The position numbers and the translations under genes were made by a program. A DNA stretch of 64,000 nucleotides, taken from contig NZ_SJEE01000029.1 in assembly GCF_006937785.1 (NCBI RefSeq), positions 1 to 64,000 of the forward strand, read 5' to 3'. The notes beneath the pieces were generated by a model. That model saw nothing but the letters and a program-made list of their open reading frames with translations, was not told the origin of the DNA and made no database searches. This document shows positions 1 to 9,023 of this stretch, piece by piece. The stretch's first letter is position 1. Each line of letters opens with the position of its first letter. The DNA comes from Pseudanabaena sp. UWO311 (GTDB lineage Bacteria > Cyanobacteriota > Cyanobacteriia > Pseudanabaenales > Pseudanabaenaceae).

Positions 1-2274
1 ATCGATTTGTCCTTGATAATCAGGCCCATAGACTTCCGTAACTAAATTTTGCAGCACTGGGGGGCCGGGAGGGATTTCGGCGACTTGAATCCTAGCACCG
101 TAGCGATCGCCGATTTCCTTGAGTTTAGGACGAATTGCTTTAGCGATATCATGGCTCTGACGTTTCCGTTCTTCCCTTGGTAAGAAGTTAACTTGAATAT
201 CGGCAACATTGGAACCCGATCGCAAGAAGTAATGACGCACTAAACCGTTGAAGTTATAGGGAGAAGCAGTTCCCACATAACTCTGATAGTTCAGCACTTC
301 AGGCACAGAAGCCAGATATTGCCCCATTTCTCTGGTCGCCTTAGCAGTTTGTTCGAGGGTTGTACCTTCAGGCATATTCACTACTACCTGCAACTCGCTT
401 TTATTATCAAAGGGCAGCATCTTCAGGATCACTAATTTAAATCCAGCTAGTCCGACTACGATAACGACTAGGGCGAGTGAGGTGGCAATCAGAAAAGTCG
501 TACCTCTTTTGGGATAATGGATCAGAGGATACATCAAGCGGCGATATAGCTTGGTAAGCGCATCTTCCTCTCCTTCTTGATGTCCGCCATGACTACCGCC
601 CGTGAAGACTTGCATCGTTGTCCAAGGCACGACGATGAAGGCTACTAATGCCGAGAAGATCATCGCTGCCGAAGCACCCAAGGGAATCGGGCGCATATAT
701 GGTCCCATCAAGCCGCCCACAAAAGCCATCGGTAAAATCGCGGCAATTACGGCTACGGTTGCCAAAATCGTCGGATTACCCACCTCATCAACGGCTTCGA
801 GGACAATCTGTCTCAAAGTACGCTGACGATTTGGAGAATATTTTAAACGGGTTTTATTTTCAGGCAGTTCCAAATGGCGACCGACATTTTCCACGACCAC
901 GATCGCATCATCGACCAGAATCCCAATCGAGAAGATCAGCGCAAAGAAGGTAACGCGATTGAGCGAAAATCCGTAAAAAACAAAACTGGCAAGGGTCAGA
1001 GCTAAAGTAACGGGAATCGACACCGCTACCACCATCGCCTCTTTGCGACCCATCGCAAACCACATCAGTAACGTTACCGAACCGACCGCAATTAGCATAT
1101 GAAATAGCAGTTCGTTGGAGCGTTCGGCGGCGGTTTCGCCATAGTCGCGGGTAACGGTTAAAGTGACGTTTTTAGGAAGATAGTTAGATTTAATTTCTTC
1201 TAGTTTGTGTAAGACATGATGCGATACTTGAATGGCATTTGCGCCACCACGTTTGGCGATCGAGATCGTTACGGCTTCAGTTTCACCAGTATGTTTAGGA
1301 GTATGTTCCGCCGTTTTCTCTTCTTTTTTGGCGGCTTTAGTACCATGTTCTTGCGCGACATCGCCATAGCCAAACAAGACATAACTGGCGGGTTCTTCCG
1401 CACCATCGGTGACAGTGGCGACATCTCGCAAATATACGGGCTGATTATTCGCCACGGCTACGACTAGACTTTTCGCGTCTTCAGGCGATCGCATAAAGCT
1501 TTGAGTTCGCACCAAAAATGATTGGTTATTTTGACTTAAAGCACCGCCAGCTAATTCAGAGTTTTGGGATTGAAATGCTTGCGAAATTTCTAGAGGGGTT
1601 AATCCATAAGCTTTTAAGCGCGTGGGATCGAGTTCTACGCGCAGTTGGCGCTTTTGACCACCAATAATCGTCGTTTCCGAAACATCAGGAACTTGCTTAA
1701 TTTGCTCATCTAATTGCGCCGCAATTTGTCGTAATTCCGTACCAGTGCTGCCATCTCCCGACAGAGTCACCGCCAGAATGGGAACATCATCGATCGCCCG
1801 TGACTTAATTAGCGGCTGAGAAGCACCAGCAGGAATCTTGTCAAAGTTGGCATAAAGCTTGTTGTAAAGCTGCACGATCGCATCTTCCGTCTTCCTACCA
1901 ACTAAAAATCTGACAATCACTAAAGATGAACCAGGGCGCGAAGTGGAGTAAACATATTCCACTCCTGGCACTTCCTTAATCAACTTTTCCATCGGTGTCG
2001 AGACGCGCTGTTCGACTTCTTTAGCTGAAGCCCCTGGCATTTGCACAAATACATCGGCGATCGGCACGGTAATTTGTGGCTCTTCTTCGCGGGGCAACAT
2101 TAAGGTTGCGCCAATCCCCAACAGGAGCGCCACAATAATAATTAATGGGGTCAATTTGGAGTCAATGAATTGTTTAGCTAATTGACCGACAAAACCTAAC
2201 TTATGACGATGCAGTGGTGGCGATTGAAAACCATTTTGACTATTCGGGTTTTGACCATTCGGTGAATCTTGCAT
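1..2274 (-). CDS. RND efflux permease, 3' part outside window
   Basis: Inner-membrane pump subunit of a proton-driven RND (AcrB/HAE1-like) tripartite exporter; the first 758 codons are visible. The protein starts [11 protein letters not shown] and reaches a first membrane helix ([20 protein letters not shown]). It keeps the paired aspartates of the proton relay in TM4 ([14 protein letters not shown]). AGGAGG lies 5 nt before the ATG, only 12 nt after the adaptor stop codon, so the two are co-transcribed. Oddities are a K/E/H-rich insert of about 30 residues in the porter domain and a hydrophilic loop [10 protein letters not shown] between membrane halves. The substrate is not evident; the neighbouring rhodanese and ArsR genes hint at a thiol, metal or sulfide stress role, which is inference. 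Confidence 0.93.
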   Translation of the reverse strand, partial: MQDSPNGQNPNSQNGFQSPPLHRHKLGFVGQLAKQFIDSKLTPLIIIVALLLGIGATLMLPREEEPQITVPIADVFVQMPGASAKEVEQRVSTPMEKLIKEVPGVEYVYSTSRPGSSLVIVRFLVGRKTEDAIVQLYNKLYANFDKIPAGASQPLIKSRAIDDVPILAVTLSGDGSTGTELRQIAAQLDEQIKQVPDVSETTIIGGQKRQLRVELDPTRLKAYGLTPLEISQAFQSQNSELAGGALSQNNQSFLVRTQSFMRSPEDAKSLVVAVANNQPVYLRDVATVTDGAEEPASYVLFGYGDVAQEHGTKAAKKEEKTAEHTPKHTGETEAVTISIAKRGGANAIQVSHHVLHKLEEIKSNYLPKNVTLTVTRDYGETAAERSNELLFHMLIAVGSVTLLMWFAMGRKEAMVVAVSIPVTLALTLASFVFYGFSLNRVTFFALIFSIGILVDDAIVVVENVGRHLELPENKTRLKYSPNRQRTLRQIVLEAVDEVGNPTILATVAVIAAILPMAFVGGLMGPYMRPIPLGASAAMIFSALVAFIVVPWTTMQVFTGGSHGGHQEGEEDALTKLYRRLMYPLIHYPKRGTTFLIATSLALVVIVVGLAGFKLVILKMLPFDNKSELQVVVNMPEGTTLEQTAKATREMGQYLASVPEVLNYQSYVGTASPYNFNGLVRHYFLRSGSNVADIQVNFLPREERKRQSHDIAKAIRPKLKEIGDRYGARIQVAEIPPGPPVLQNLVTEVYGPDYQGQID

Positions 2275-2286
2275 GATTTCCTCCTA

Positions 2287-3621
2287 TTACCGCGCTGTAA
2301 CGGCTTGTCCGTCACTAAGTTGGGCGATATTGCTGGTAACGATGCGATCGCCTGCCTTTAAACCTGACACAATCTCAACCTGTCCATCTTGAGTTTTACC
2401 TGTTTTCACCCAACGCATCATGGCGATTGTTTTGGAGATGGCTTTATCTTCAACATTTTCCACCACATACACCCCTTGTAATTGTCCGCGTTGGATGAGA
2501 GCAGTTGTGGGAATGAGCAGCGTTTCTTTGGTTGCCCCAATAGGTAAGGCAATTCTCCCAAACATTCCAGAGATTAATTTACCCGAATTGTTTAGAGGAA
2601 TTTTGACTGAAAAGCTGCGTGATTGAGCATTAGCGGCTGGCACAATTTGTTGAATCGTGGCATTGAGTGATTGATTAACAGCATCAAACTGGACTTTGAC
2701 CGATTGACCGACCCGCACAAATCGCAAATTCTCTTCAGGCACAGAGATCTCTAGCTCAAGTTTATTGGGATTCTCCACTTTTAGTAATGGTGTCCCAGGA
2801 GCCGCCATTTCTCCTTCATAAGCTAGCTTTTGGACAACAACGCCATCAAAAGGCGCGAAGATCGTGCCATAGCTTTCGCTGACATCTGAAGAGATGACGC
2901 TCAGTTCGGCGCGACTCACCGCCGCTTGGGTTTGCGCGATCGCCGCCTGTGACTGACGAATACCCGCTTCTGACTGCGCGACCCTCGCTCTAGCCTGTTC
3001 GAGATTTGTATTTGCGTCATCTAATACTGATTGCGAAACTGCTCCTTCTGCTTGCAGTCGAGACATTCGCGATTGAGTCACTTGAGCTAATCGCAAAGCC
3101 GACTGTGCCTCTAATTTTTGCGATTCTAATTGATTGAGACTAGCTTGAGAGCGAAATACTTCCGCTTGGGCTTGGGCAACGCCTAACTGTGCTTGACCAG
3201 TTTGGGCAGTGATATCCATTACATCAATCCGTGTGAGGATATCGCCTTTGCGGAAGCGATCGCCCGTTTCTAGTGACAATTGCGTAATCCGCCCCATCAC
3301 CCTCGTTGAGAGCGTGGCTTGCTCTACAGGGCGAATTGAACCAGAAAGCTCTAAGGTATTTGCCACGGATTGAGAACGTATAGTTAAGGTGTCAACGCTA
3401 AGAGCAGAGGTACTTGCAATTTCTGAAGGTTGGGGCGATCGGTTCTGTGACAGTACAAACCAAGTTCCTCCTGTCAATAAAAGAACACCTCCGACCAATA
3501 ATCCCCAGCCCTTCCAAGACATTTTGGGTGTATGTGGTTGTTTTGGTTCTTGTTTAACGGCTTCATCAACTGGCGGATCGAGCGGTTCATGAAGTGATTC
3601 ATCTGAGGTAGTGTGAGTCAT
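2287..3621 (-). CDS. RND periplasmic adaptor (membrane fusion protein)
   Basis: Membrane-fusion subunit linking the adjacent RND permease to an outer-membrane channel. Visible parts in order: a charged cytoplasmic N-terminus, one membrane anchor (about residues 36-58, WGLLVGGVLLLTGGTWFVL), a first barrel/lipoyl half (STRVMGRITQLSLETGDRFRKGD), a long Ala/Gln-rich alpha hairpin of heptad type (about 135-245), the second lipoyl half (GTIFAPFDGVVVQKLAYEGE) and beta-barrel and C-terminal domains ending GLKAGDRIVTSNIAQLSDGQ. Length (444 aa) is normal. It lies 12 nt upstream of the permease and 24 nt downstream of the rhodanese gene, so it probably belongs to one operon running leftwards. Confidence 0.93.
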   Translation of the reverse strand: MTHTTSDESLHEPLDPPVDEAVKQEPKQPHTPKMSWKGWGLLVGGVLLLTGGTWFVLSQNRSPQPSEIASTSALSVDTLTIRSQSVANTLELSGSIRPVEQATLSTRVMGRITQLSLETGDRFRKGDILTRIDVMDITAQTGQAQLGVAQAQAEVFRSQASLNQLESQKLEAQSALRLAQVTQSRMSRLQAEGAVSQSVLDDANTNLEQARARVAQSEAGIRQSQAAIAQTQAAVSRAELSVISSDVSESYGTIFAPFDGVVVQKLAYEGEMAAPGTPLLKVENPNKLELEISVPEENLRFVRVGQSVKVQFDAVNQSLNATIQQIVPAANAQSRSFSVKIPLNNSGKLISGMFGRIALPIGATKETLLIPTTALIQRGQLQGVYVVENVEDKAISKTIAMMRWVKTGKTQDGQVEIVSGLKAGDRIVTSNIAQLSDGQAVTAR

Positions 3622-3645
3622 GGGATTAAGCCTTATTTTTTGTGT

Positions 3646-3957
3646 TTAAGGACGAATGCCTCTATGTACGGAATATCCAGCACTTTGCCAAGCCAATAAA
3701 CCTCCTTTTAAGCTATGGACTTTACTGTAGCCCTGAGCAACTAGCCATTGCGCTGCCATATCGCTGCGATGTCCAGACAGACAAGTAATCGCGATCGCCT
3801 GATCTTTGGGAACTTCCTTCAAAATGCGATCGCGGCTCATTTTCTTAGCTCCTGCAATATGCCCGATCAAATATTCCAACCAGCCGCGTACATCAACCAC
3901 CATTAATTGATTCTGACGTGACTTTAATTGCGAGGGTGAGAGTGGAGAAGGATTCAT
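3646..3957 (-). CDS. Single-domain rhodanese-like protein
   Basis: Cytoplasmic sulfurtransferase-type domain of 103 residues with no signal peptide. The active-site loop CLSGHRSD supplies the persulfide-forming cysteine, followed by the usual C-terminal GGLLAW motif. N-terminal features VVDVRGWLEYLIGHIAGAKKM match the family. Such proteins move sulfane sulfur between persulfides and acceptors. It sits just upstream of the RND adaptor on the same strand, and close to a sulfide:quinone oxidoreductase, which suggests handling of the sulfane sulfur produced by sulfide oxidation (inference). Confidence 0.88.
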   Translation of the reverse strand: MNPSPLSPSQLKSRQNQLMVVDVRGWLEYLIGHIAGAKKMSRDRILKEVPKDQAIAITCLSGHRSDMAAQWLVAQGYSKVHSLKGGLLAWQSAGYSVHRGIRP

Positions 3958-4041
3958 GGATTGTTTCTGCGCTTGCTTGTTTGTTTGTTGATTTAGCTTT
4001 CATTAGTTTTTCCCTTTTTGAATTGACTTGATTTACCTTGC

Positions 4042-4437
4042 TTAAACCTTGCTCATTACCGCAAATGATTTAATAAATGGAGATGCCATCCGAGGGTCTT
4101 TAATCATGGCAGTGTAATCACCAACACGGAATTGTAACTTGCGACTTATATACGCCATGCTCAATCCCATCATGTCCAAGCCTTTTGTTTTCCATTTCTC
4201 CCAATGGGTGCGATCGGCGCGTAAATCCCAATTCAGCTTCTGTCCTTCATAGGCTCCCGCAGAGATAACCTTTCCTTCTTCAATCATAAGAACACCTATA
4301 GGATTTGGATCGCGCTCAAACCCATAACCGATTACAGAGTTAAAATGAATCTTCGCAAGAGCATCAGCTAGATCAGGTTCTGCATTCCATTGTTCACCAA
4401 ATTCTTGCATCCATTCTGGGGAAAATAAATCTGTCAT
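4042..4437 (-). CDS. SCP2-like (sterol carrier/lipid-binding fold) protein
   Basis: Soluble protein of 131 residues. I place the start at the Met of MTDLFSPEWM because GGAG lies 7 nt upstream; longer in-frame extensions run into a C-rich repeat. The middle (GVLMIEEGKVISAGAYEGQKLNWDLRAD) and the C-terminal half (LQFRVGDYTAMIKDP, then a Phe/Met-rich helix) resemble SCP2-type lipid-binding domains. The exact ligand cannot be read from sequence. It lies between the frameshifted DUF3122 gene and the rhodanese gene on the same strand. The family call is from remembered resemblance only. Confidence 0.55.
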   Translation of the reverse strand: MTDLFSPEWMQEFGEQWNAEPDLADALAKIHFNSVIGYGFERDPNPIGVLMIEEGKVISAGAYEGQKLNWDLRADRTHWEKWKTKGLDMMGLSMAYISRKLQFRVGDYTAMIKDPRMASPFIKSFAVMSKV

Positions 4438-4520
4438 TGTTAACTCCAAAGTAATTTGATTTTGATTTTGAGTAGCCTCCTCATACCCTTTGGGAGCTAC
4501 CGAGTATACACAAGTCTCAT

Positions 4521-4622
4521 AACCCCCTTTAATTCCCCCTTGCAAAGGGGGAAGACTAGAAATCTTGTTCCCTCTCCTTTACAAGGGGAGGGCTAGGAAG
4601 GGGTTAAGGAGGGGGGTGAGGG
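4521..4622. repeat. C/G-tract palindromic repeat, copy 1
   Basis: Non-coding stretch built of C-rich and G-rich blocks (CCCCCTT...AAGGGGG, CCCTCTCC...GGGGAGGG) ending in GGGGGGTGAGGGC. Related copies lie at 7721-7820 and 40001-40090. Each can fold back on itself, and all sit between genes. Confidence 0.7.
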
Positions 4623-4624
4623 CT

Positions 4625-5153
4625 TTAGTAATTAGCCACAGTTTGCCATTCTGCAACTAGCGAAGGAGGAACCGATAAACTAATCGCATCACCTTTGATC
4701 GTTGGCAAAGAAATCTTTAAAGGAATCTCAGCTTGCAACTCCGACAGCAAAGGTTGAAGATCGTACTGTCCAACATTCGCCTGCGCTCCTTCTTTGAAAA
4801 TATTGCTAGACATATCGTTAGCAATGAGGGTTTTACCCAACGAGTTAGTTAAAGTCAGAGGCTGAGCATGGTCGATCGCTACCAAATTAGGAAAGCCCAC
4901 TAAGCGCAGTTCAAAACTAACTATTGCCATCAGGACGAACTCGTTTGAAAGCAATGGTTTGCCAAGTATTACCATGCTGATCCTTGAGAGATTGACGCGC
5001 TTGATAAATCATTTGATTAGGAGATTCTTCCAATTGTCGAATAGCCGCCGATGCACTAGGAACATCCAGAAGTCCTAATCCGATCAGAACAAAAATCGTA
5101 ATTGCACCAATCAACAATAACCAAGAGAAAAATTTGCGAGTTTGACATTTCAT
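4625..5153 (-). pseudogene. DUF3122-like exported protein, split by a frameshift
   Basis: Two overlapping reading frames together spell one DUF3122-type protein. The first (4917-5153) gives an N-terminal membrane/signal segment (FFSWLLLIGAITIFVLIGLGLL) and LEESPNQMIYQARQSLKDQ, ending RVRPDGNS and a stop. The second frame continues with FELRLVGFPNLVAIDHAQPL to the C-terminus near 4625. Removing one T from the GTTAGTTTTG run near 4914-4920 joins them as PDGN-S-S-FELRLVGF. Function of the family is unknown (exported, cyanobacterial). Either a real inactivating mutation or a sequencing error. Confidence 0.7.
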
Positions 5154-5179
5154 AACGTTTGTATCCTAATTAAGTTATG

Positions 5180-5212
5180 GATGATGCTTAGTGCGAAGCA
5201 CTAAGCATCATC
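5180..5212 (-). terminator. Terminator hairpin after arsR
   Basis: Perfect 15-bp stem (GATGATGCTTAGTGC and its complement) around a GAA loop, giving the stable GCGAAGC core. It abuts the stop codon of the ArsR gene that ends at 5213. Confidence 0.75.
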
Positions 5213-5509
5213 TCAAGAATTATTCCGAAATTTATGGCTAGAACTACACAGCATCAGTAACTCTGTATCAATGACTCGGTAAAATCGCCACACACTCTCT
5301 CTCCGACAGGCTACCACTCCAGCATCTTTCATCAATCGCAAATGCTTCGATACATTGCCTTGATGGAGTCCAGTGCGATCGCAGATATCCTGTACACTGC
5401 GCTCTTGGTTACAAATTGCCATCAGGATTTGCAGACGAGTTGGTTCTGCCAAAGCGCGGAATCGATTTGCCAGAATTTCCAATTCGCTAGGATTGAGAGT
5501 GATGTCCAT
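5213..5509 (-). CDS. ArsR-family transcriptional regulator (first)
   Basis: Winged-helix repressor of 98 residues. The recognition region DRTGLHQGNVSKHLRLMKDAGVV is typical of the family. Cysteines at about 33 (ILMAICNQERS), 42, 67 and 87 could sense metals or persulfides, as in SqrR/BigR-type ArsR proteins; this assignment is inference. It lies 43 nt downstream of the sulfide:quinone oxidoreductase gene on the same strand. In Synechocystis an arsR-type gene also accompanies an SQR gene (established precedent), so it is a candidate regulator of the SQR locus. Confidence 0.9.
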   Translation of the reverse strand: MDITLNPSELEILANRFRALAEPTRLQILMAICNQERSVQDICDRTGLHQGNVSKHLRLMKDAGVVACRRESVWRFYRVIDTELLMLCSSSHKFRNNS

Positions 5510-5552
5510 ACCTGCTCCTACTATTCAAAATTAGGATATTGCTCATTCCCAT

Positions 5553-6857
5553 TCATGCTTTCGCTTGAACTGGATCTGGTTCTAAGCTGGGGATAATTGG
5601 TTCCACAAGTGGTAGTCCGATCGCTCTAAAGCCAATCTTCTCAAACCAAGGAATCGTCCAGCCAAAGCGCATTTTCGTGAGAAAATACTTCTCAAATCCA
5701 GCCTTCATCCAAGACACCCAGATCCCGTGATAGATAAGGGCACGTTTGCGATCACCTGCCGCATCAGGCAAAAGTGGATCAGCGAGAAATAATGCGCCCG
5801 TATTACCGAAATCCGCAAAGCAAATCGCTTGTAAGGTTGGTCTGCATTGATTTCCAGAAGTAACTCCCAACTCTAAGGCAATATTCTGGGCGACTGCTAA
5901 CGCCATTTCTTCAGACATCAATCCCACCTTGGGAGCACCTGTGGGGATTGGTGTTTGTTCAACCGCTTTGAGTTGCGTAACCACACCGACAGCATAAATG
6001 GAATCAAATTCTGGATGACGATAGGTGGGTAATACGGGTACAAATCCCTTAGCATCAGTTAGCCCGACCGCATCACGGAGAAATTTGGGTCCTCGGAAAG
6101 GCGGTAGCACCATCGTAAATTTAGAAGGAATCACGCGCCCATCAACTAAATGCACAGCATCAGCTTCAAAATGGGAAATAGCAGTATTTTCCATCAGTTC
6201 GATTTCCCGATCAGCCATAAATTTACGCATCAGCCATCTGGAGGTTGCCATGCCGCCGATGCCTAGATGTCCTGCATAGGGTTCAGAAGTAATGAAGGTG
6301 ATCGGAACCTGCGATCGCAGTCCTTTTCTCTTCAATTGATCATGGATCAAAAAAGCAAACTCATAGGCGGGACCAAAACAACTCGCTCCTGGGGAGGCAC
6401 CCACCACGATCGGTCCTGGATTCTCTAAGAATTGCTCCCATGCTTCACCAGCTAACACTGCATGATGTGGATTACAAATTGATTGGGTATAGCCACCTTC
6501 TGGACCTAATCCCTTCAGAGCATCCAAGGCAAGTTCGGGTCCCGTGGCAATCACCGCATAGTCATAGTCCAATGTGCGATCGTCGTCCATCTTGATCTGA
6601 CGCAACTTTGGATTGATCGCAGTAACCGCTGCATGAATAAACTCAATGTCATGTTTGATGACGGTTTTGGCTAAATCTAATTGAATGCTATCAAGGGATT
6701 TTAATCCTAGCGCCACCCAAGGCAGAGAAGGCACAAAGGTAAATTTTGGTTGATTGGAAATAAGCGTGATCTTATGTTCACGGGGTAATACATGCCTCAA
6801 CTCGTAAGCAGCAGGTAAACCTCCTAATCCAGCGCCAATCACAACAACACGAGCCAT
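5553..6857 (-). CDS. sqr: Sulfide:quinone oxidoreductase-like flavoprotein
   Basis: Membrane-peripheral flavoprotein that would oxidise sulfide to sulfane sulfur and pass electrons to plastoquinone. The N-terminus has the FAD Rossmann motif (VVVIGAGLGGLPAA), and IATGP follows at about 104. Cysteines at 128 (SICNP), 160 (GASPGASCFGP) and 346 (QAICFADFG) fall where the three essential cysteines of Rhodobacter-type SQR lie (127, 159, 353). Length 434 fits. Quinone-site and C-terminal amphipathic regions (GIWVSWMKAGFEKYFLTKM) are present. The related FCSD or Ndh-2 families are less likely because of the cysteines. It is flanked by arsR and a DUF2892 gene on the same strand. Confidence 0.85.
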   Translation of the reverse strand: MARVVVIGAGLGGLPAAYELRHVLPREHKITLISNQPKFTFVPSLPWVALGLKSLDSIQLDLAKTVIKHDIEFIHAAVTAINPKLRQIKMDDDRTLDYDYAVIATGPELALDALKGLGPEGGYTQSICNPHHAVLAGEAWEQFLENPGPIVVGASPGASCFGPAYEFAFLIHDQLKRKGLRSQVPITFITSEPYAGHLGIGGMATSRWLMRKFMADREIELMENTAISHFEADAVHLVDGRVIPSKFTMVLPPFRGPKFLRDAVGLTDAKGFVPVLPTYRHPEFDSIYAVGVVTQLKAVEQTPIPTGAPKVGLMSEEMALAVAQNIALELGVTSGNQCRPTLQAICFADFGNTGALFLADPLLPDAAGDRKRALIYHGIWVSWMKAGFEKYFLTKMRFGWTIPWFEKIGFRAIGLPLVEPIIPSLEPDPVQAKA

Positions 6858-6912
6858 AATCTCGACTCCAAAAAAATAATTTTTTATTAAAAATTTTTAT
6901 TAAATGCTCCTA

Positions 6913-6945
6913 GTGTGAGGATGGTGCAAAGCATTATCCTCACAC
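6913..6945 (-). terminator. Hairpin after the DUF2892 gene
   Basis: Fifteen-base arms (GTGTGAGGATGGTGC and partner, two G-T pairs) around AAA, right after the stop codon at 6948 and followed on the minus strand by T-rich sequence. It separates the DUF2892 gene from sqr, although read-through is possible. Confidence 0.6.
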
Positions 6946-6947
6946 AT

Positions 6948-7166
6948 TCACTCTCTCACTCCTAGTTTTTGCAATACCGCAATCAACGGACACCATTTAG
7001 TAAAAGCAGATTGCAGCAAATTCAGTCCGACAAATGCCGTCAAAAATAACCAATTGACTTTAATCAGCGATAGGGACAAGCTGATTAAAACCATACTGCC
7101 TGCGACTAAGCGCAACCACTGCGATTGATTCCAAGATCGGTTACTACTAATCATCGGTTTCTGCAT
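6948..7166 (-). CDS. DUF2892 (YgaP-like) membrane protein
   Basis: Small membrane protein of 72 residues with two helices (WLRLVAGSMVLISLSLSLI and WLFLTAFVGLNLLQSAF) followed by the family's KWCPLIAVLQKLG tail. In E. coli YgaP this domain is fused to a rhodanese; here rhodaneses are separate genes nearby. It may anchor or partner sulfur-transfer proteins, which is inference. An inverted repeat at 7196-7211, shared with three other promoters of this region, lies 30 nt upstream of the start. Confidence 0.85.
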   Translation of the reverse strand: MQKPMISSNRSWNQSQWLRLVAGSMVLISLSLSLIKVNWLFLTAFVGLNLLQSAFTKWCPLIAVLQKLGVRE

Positions 7167-7195
7167 TGTGCTTTTAAAATTAATAAAATGATTAT

Positions 7196-7211
7196 ATCAC
7201 TATAAAGTAAT
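7196..7211 (-). promoter_or_regulatory. Candidate ArsR operator upstream of DUF2892
   Basis: ATCACT-ATAA-AGTAAT, matching the ATnACT-N4-AGTAAT pattern of the perfect palindrome in front of the second arsR gene. About 17 of 22 bases match that palindrome across the wider site. It starts 30 nt upstream of the ATG at 7166. Confidence 0.5.
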
Positions 7212-7256
7212 TTAGTTAATAAATTGAAATATTTTGAAACTAATTAGTTTTTAGAA

Positions 7257-7667
7257 TTAAATGTAGTACATCCGCACACCTTTGTGGTCATCTTCTCCAC
7301 CATGTGCATGTTCCACCTCATGATCGCGATCGCGTTCCTCTTGAGTCTTCACAATTAACGAACCCGCAAGATAGTCTGTTACGGCAGTATCGGGATCGGT
7401 TTCGGAAGTGACAATTGGTTTGATATCTTTGGCTTCCAGTCGGCAAACTAATCCATTTCCCATACTGCCGCTAATCAGTACCTGCACAACGTCCAATGGA
7501 TGGGTTTCTTTAGGAGAGCTTTCATTGAAGCTTTCAGCTTTAGTGAGTTGTAACAGTTGTTTATCTTGAATAAATGTGTCGTCCACATCATAGATCCAGA
7601 ATTTCTGGCAATGTCCGAGATGTCCTGTTACATTGGTTTGATTTTGGCTAGACACGGCAATTTTCAT
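7257..7667 (-). CDS. NifX/NifB-type dinitrogenase cofactor-domain protein
   Basis: Protein of 136 residues starting MKIAVSSQNQTNVTGHLGHCQKFWIYDV, the signature of the small Fe-Mo-cofactor-binding domain shared by NifX, NafY and NifB C-termini. The middle has VLISGSMGNGLVCRLEAKDIKPIV. A His/Asp/Glu-rich tail (HEVEHAHGGEDDHKG) could bind metal. No nitrogenase genes are visible, so a role in nitrogen fixation is not supported. Stand-alone members are often linked to Fe-S or metal-cluster handling. Located between the sqr cluster and the rogue psbA gene. Confidence 0.8.
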   Translation of the reverse strand: MKIAVSSQNQTNVTGHLGHCQKFWIYDVDDTFIQDKQLLQLTKAESFNESSPKETHPLDVVQVLISGSMGNGLVCRLEAKDIKPIVTSETDPDTAVTDYLAGSLIVKTQEERDRDHEVEHAHGGEDDHKGVRMYYI

Positions 7668-7720
7668 TGAATAGTTCCTATTTTTTGTTTTTTAGTTGAT
7701 GTTATGTGAAAGTTTCTAAG

Positions 7721-7820
7721 ACCCTCACCCCTAGCCCCTCTCCCAAAAGGGGAGAGGGGAACAAGAGTTGGTCTTACTCCCCCTCGCCCTTCATGGGAGA
7801 GGGGGCTGGGGGGTGAGGGC
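7721..7820. repeat. C/G-tract palindromic repeat, copy 2
   Basis: Begins ACCCTCACCCCTAGCCCCTC and ends GGGGGCTGGGGGGTGAGGG, with an internal CTCTCCC-AAAA-GGGGAGAG hairpin. Its ends are complementary, so the whole unit folds back. Same family as 4521-4622 and 40001-40090. Fills the gap between the rogue psbA gene and the NifX-like gene. Confidence 0.75.
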
Positions 7821-7848
7821 AATCTTCGTTCTACTTAACATGAGTTGT

Positions 7849-8922
7849 CTAAGCAGAAATATCAGGAGATGTCAGAGCCAATGGAACGGGGAAATTATGT
7901 CCATTAGGCGATCGCATGACTTCAATTCCAAGGTCTGCACGATTAAGCAAATCCGCATCAGTGCGAATTGGATGACCAGAATCATCTGAAATCGATTGTT
8001 GGAAATTAAACCCATTGAGATTAAAGCTCATTGCGCCAATCCCTAAAGCGGCAAACCAAATGCCGATAGTTGGCAAGGCAGCTAAGAGAAAGTGGGTAGT
8101 CCGACTATTCCGTAGTGACAATGTGGGAATCAGCAATCTACCCAGATAACCACTGTGGCTGGCAAGTAAATTATAGGTAGTTTCTTCTTGCCCAAATTTA
8201 TAGCCAAGGTTAGCTGATTCAATCTCTGTAGTTTCGCGAATTAGGCTCGAAGTAACGAGAGAGCCGTGGAGCGAACTCAAAAGCGCACCACCCAAAATTC
8301 CAGCTACTCCAATCATGTGGAACGGATGCATCAAGACATTATGCTTTGCTTGGAGCGAGAGCATGAAGTAGAAAGTACCCGAAATCCCCAAAGGCATTCC
8401 TTCAGAAAAGCTTCCCTGTCCGATTGGGTAGATGAACAGTACGGCAGTGGCTGCGGCTACGGGAGCAGAAAAGGCTACGGCGATCCAAGGACGCATTCCT
8501 AAGCGGTAGCTCAATTCCCATTGGCGACCGAGATAAGCCCAGATGCCAATCAGAAAATGAAACACGATCATCTGATAAGGCCCGCCATTATATAGCCATT
8601 CATCAATGGAGTCAGCTTCCCACACAGGATAAAAGTGCAACCCGATCGCCGCCGAAGTTGGCACGACAGCAGCAGTAATCATATTGTTGTGAGCCATCAG
8701 CGATCCCGCAATGGGAGCGCGAATACCCTCCATATCGACAGATGGAGCATTGGCGATCGCTAGTACAAAAACAATCGCTGCCACGAGCAATGTGGGAATT
8801 GCGAGAATACCGAACCAACCTATATATAGACGGTTGTTGGTACTTGTGATCCAGCCAGAAAAGACTTGCCAAGAATTTACTGGGTCAAGCTTTGACTGTT
8901 TCGGAAAGATATAAGTTGTCAT
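7849..8922 (-). CDS. psbA: Rogue/sentinel-type photosystem II D1 protein
   Basis: A 357-residue D1 homologue with all five membrane helices. By D1 numbering (offset +4, later +5) it keeps TyrZ Y161, H190, the P680 ligand H198 and the iron ligands H215 and H272. It has lost Mn4CaO5 ligands: D170 is E, E189 is K, H332 is R, E333 is S and D342 is P. The C-terminus is short (ends TSPDISA) and lacks the normal processing context. This pattern defines D1 proteins that assemble a photosystem II unable to evolve oxygen (sentinel D1, first described in unicellular N2-fixers). ChlF synthase is less likely. Neighbours suggest use under sulfide or anoxia. Confidence 0.92.
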   Translation of the reverse strand: MTTYIFPKQSKLDPVNSWQVFSGWITSTNNRLYIGWFGILAIPTLLVAAIVFVLAIANAPSVDMEGIRAPIAGSLMAHNNMITAAVVPTSAAIGLHFYPVWEADSIDEWLYNGGPYQMIVFHFLIGIWAYLGRQWELSYRLGMRPWIAVAFSAPVAAATAVLFIYPIGQGSFSEGMPLGISGTFYFMLSLQAKHNVLMHPFHMIGVAGILGGALLSSLHGSLVTSSLIRETTEIESANLGYKFGQEETTYNLLASHSGYLGRLLIPTLSLRNSRTTHFLLAALPTIGIWFAALGIGAMSFNLNGFNFQQSISDDSGHPIRTDADLLNRADLGIEVMRSPNGHNFPVPLALTSPDISA

Positions 8923-9023
8923 AATTATTACTCTTTGTCAATACAATTCAATAGTGAATAGAATGTAACTGAACTGAGAAGTTTAAAAAGACTGCAATTA
9001 GCGATCCTGAATATGGAGATATC

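Noticed and set aside
602-1467. Plus-strand genes within the first kilobases
   Set aside because: They are antisense to the RND permease, whose frame is conserved throughout.
7257-7667. Nitrogen-fixation gene
   Set aside because: The NifX-like domain is the only such gene; no nif structural genes appear, and stand-alone members are common in non-fixers.
7849-8922. Chlorophyll f synthase (ChlF) instead of rogue D1
   Set aside because: No far-red photoacclimation genes (rfp, far-red psb/psa) are nearby, and the helix region that carries the diagnostic QD pair in ChlF, as far as I recall, reads Q-W here. Phylogeny would settle it.
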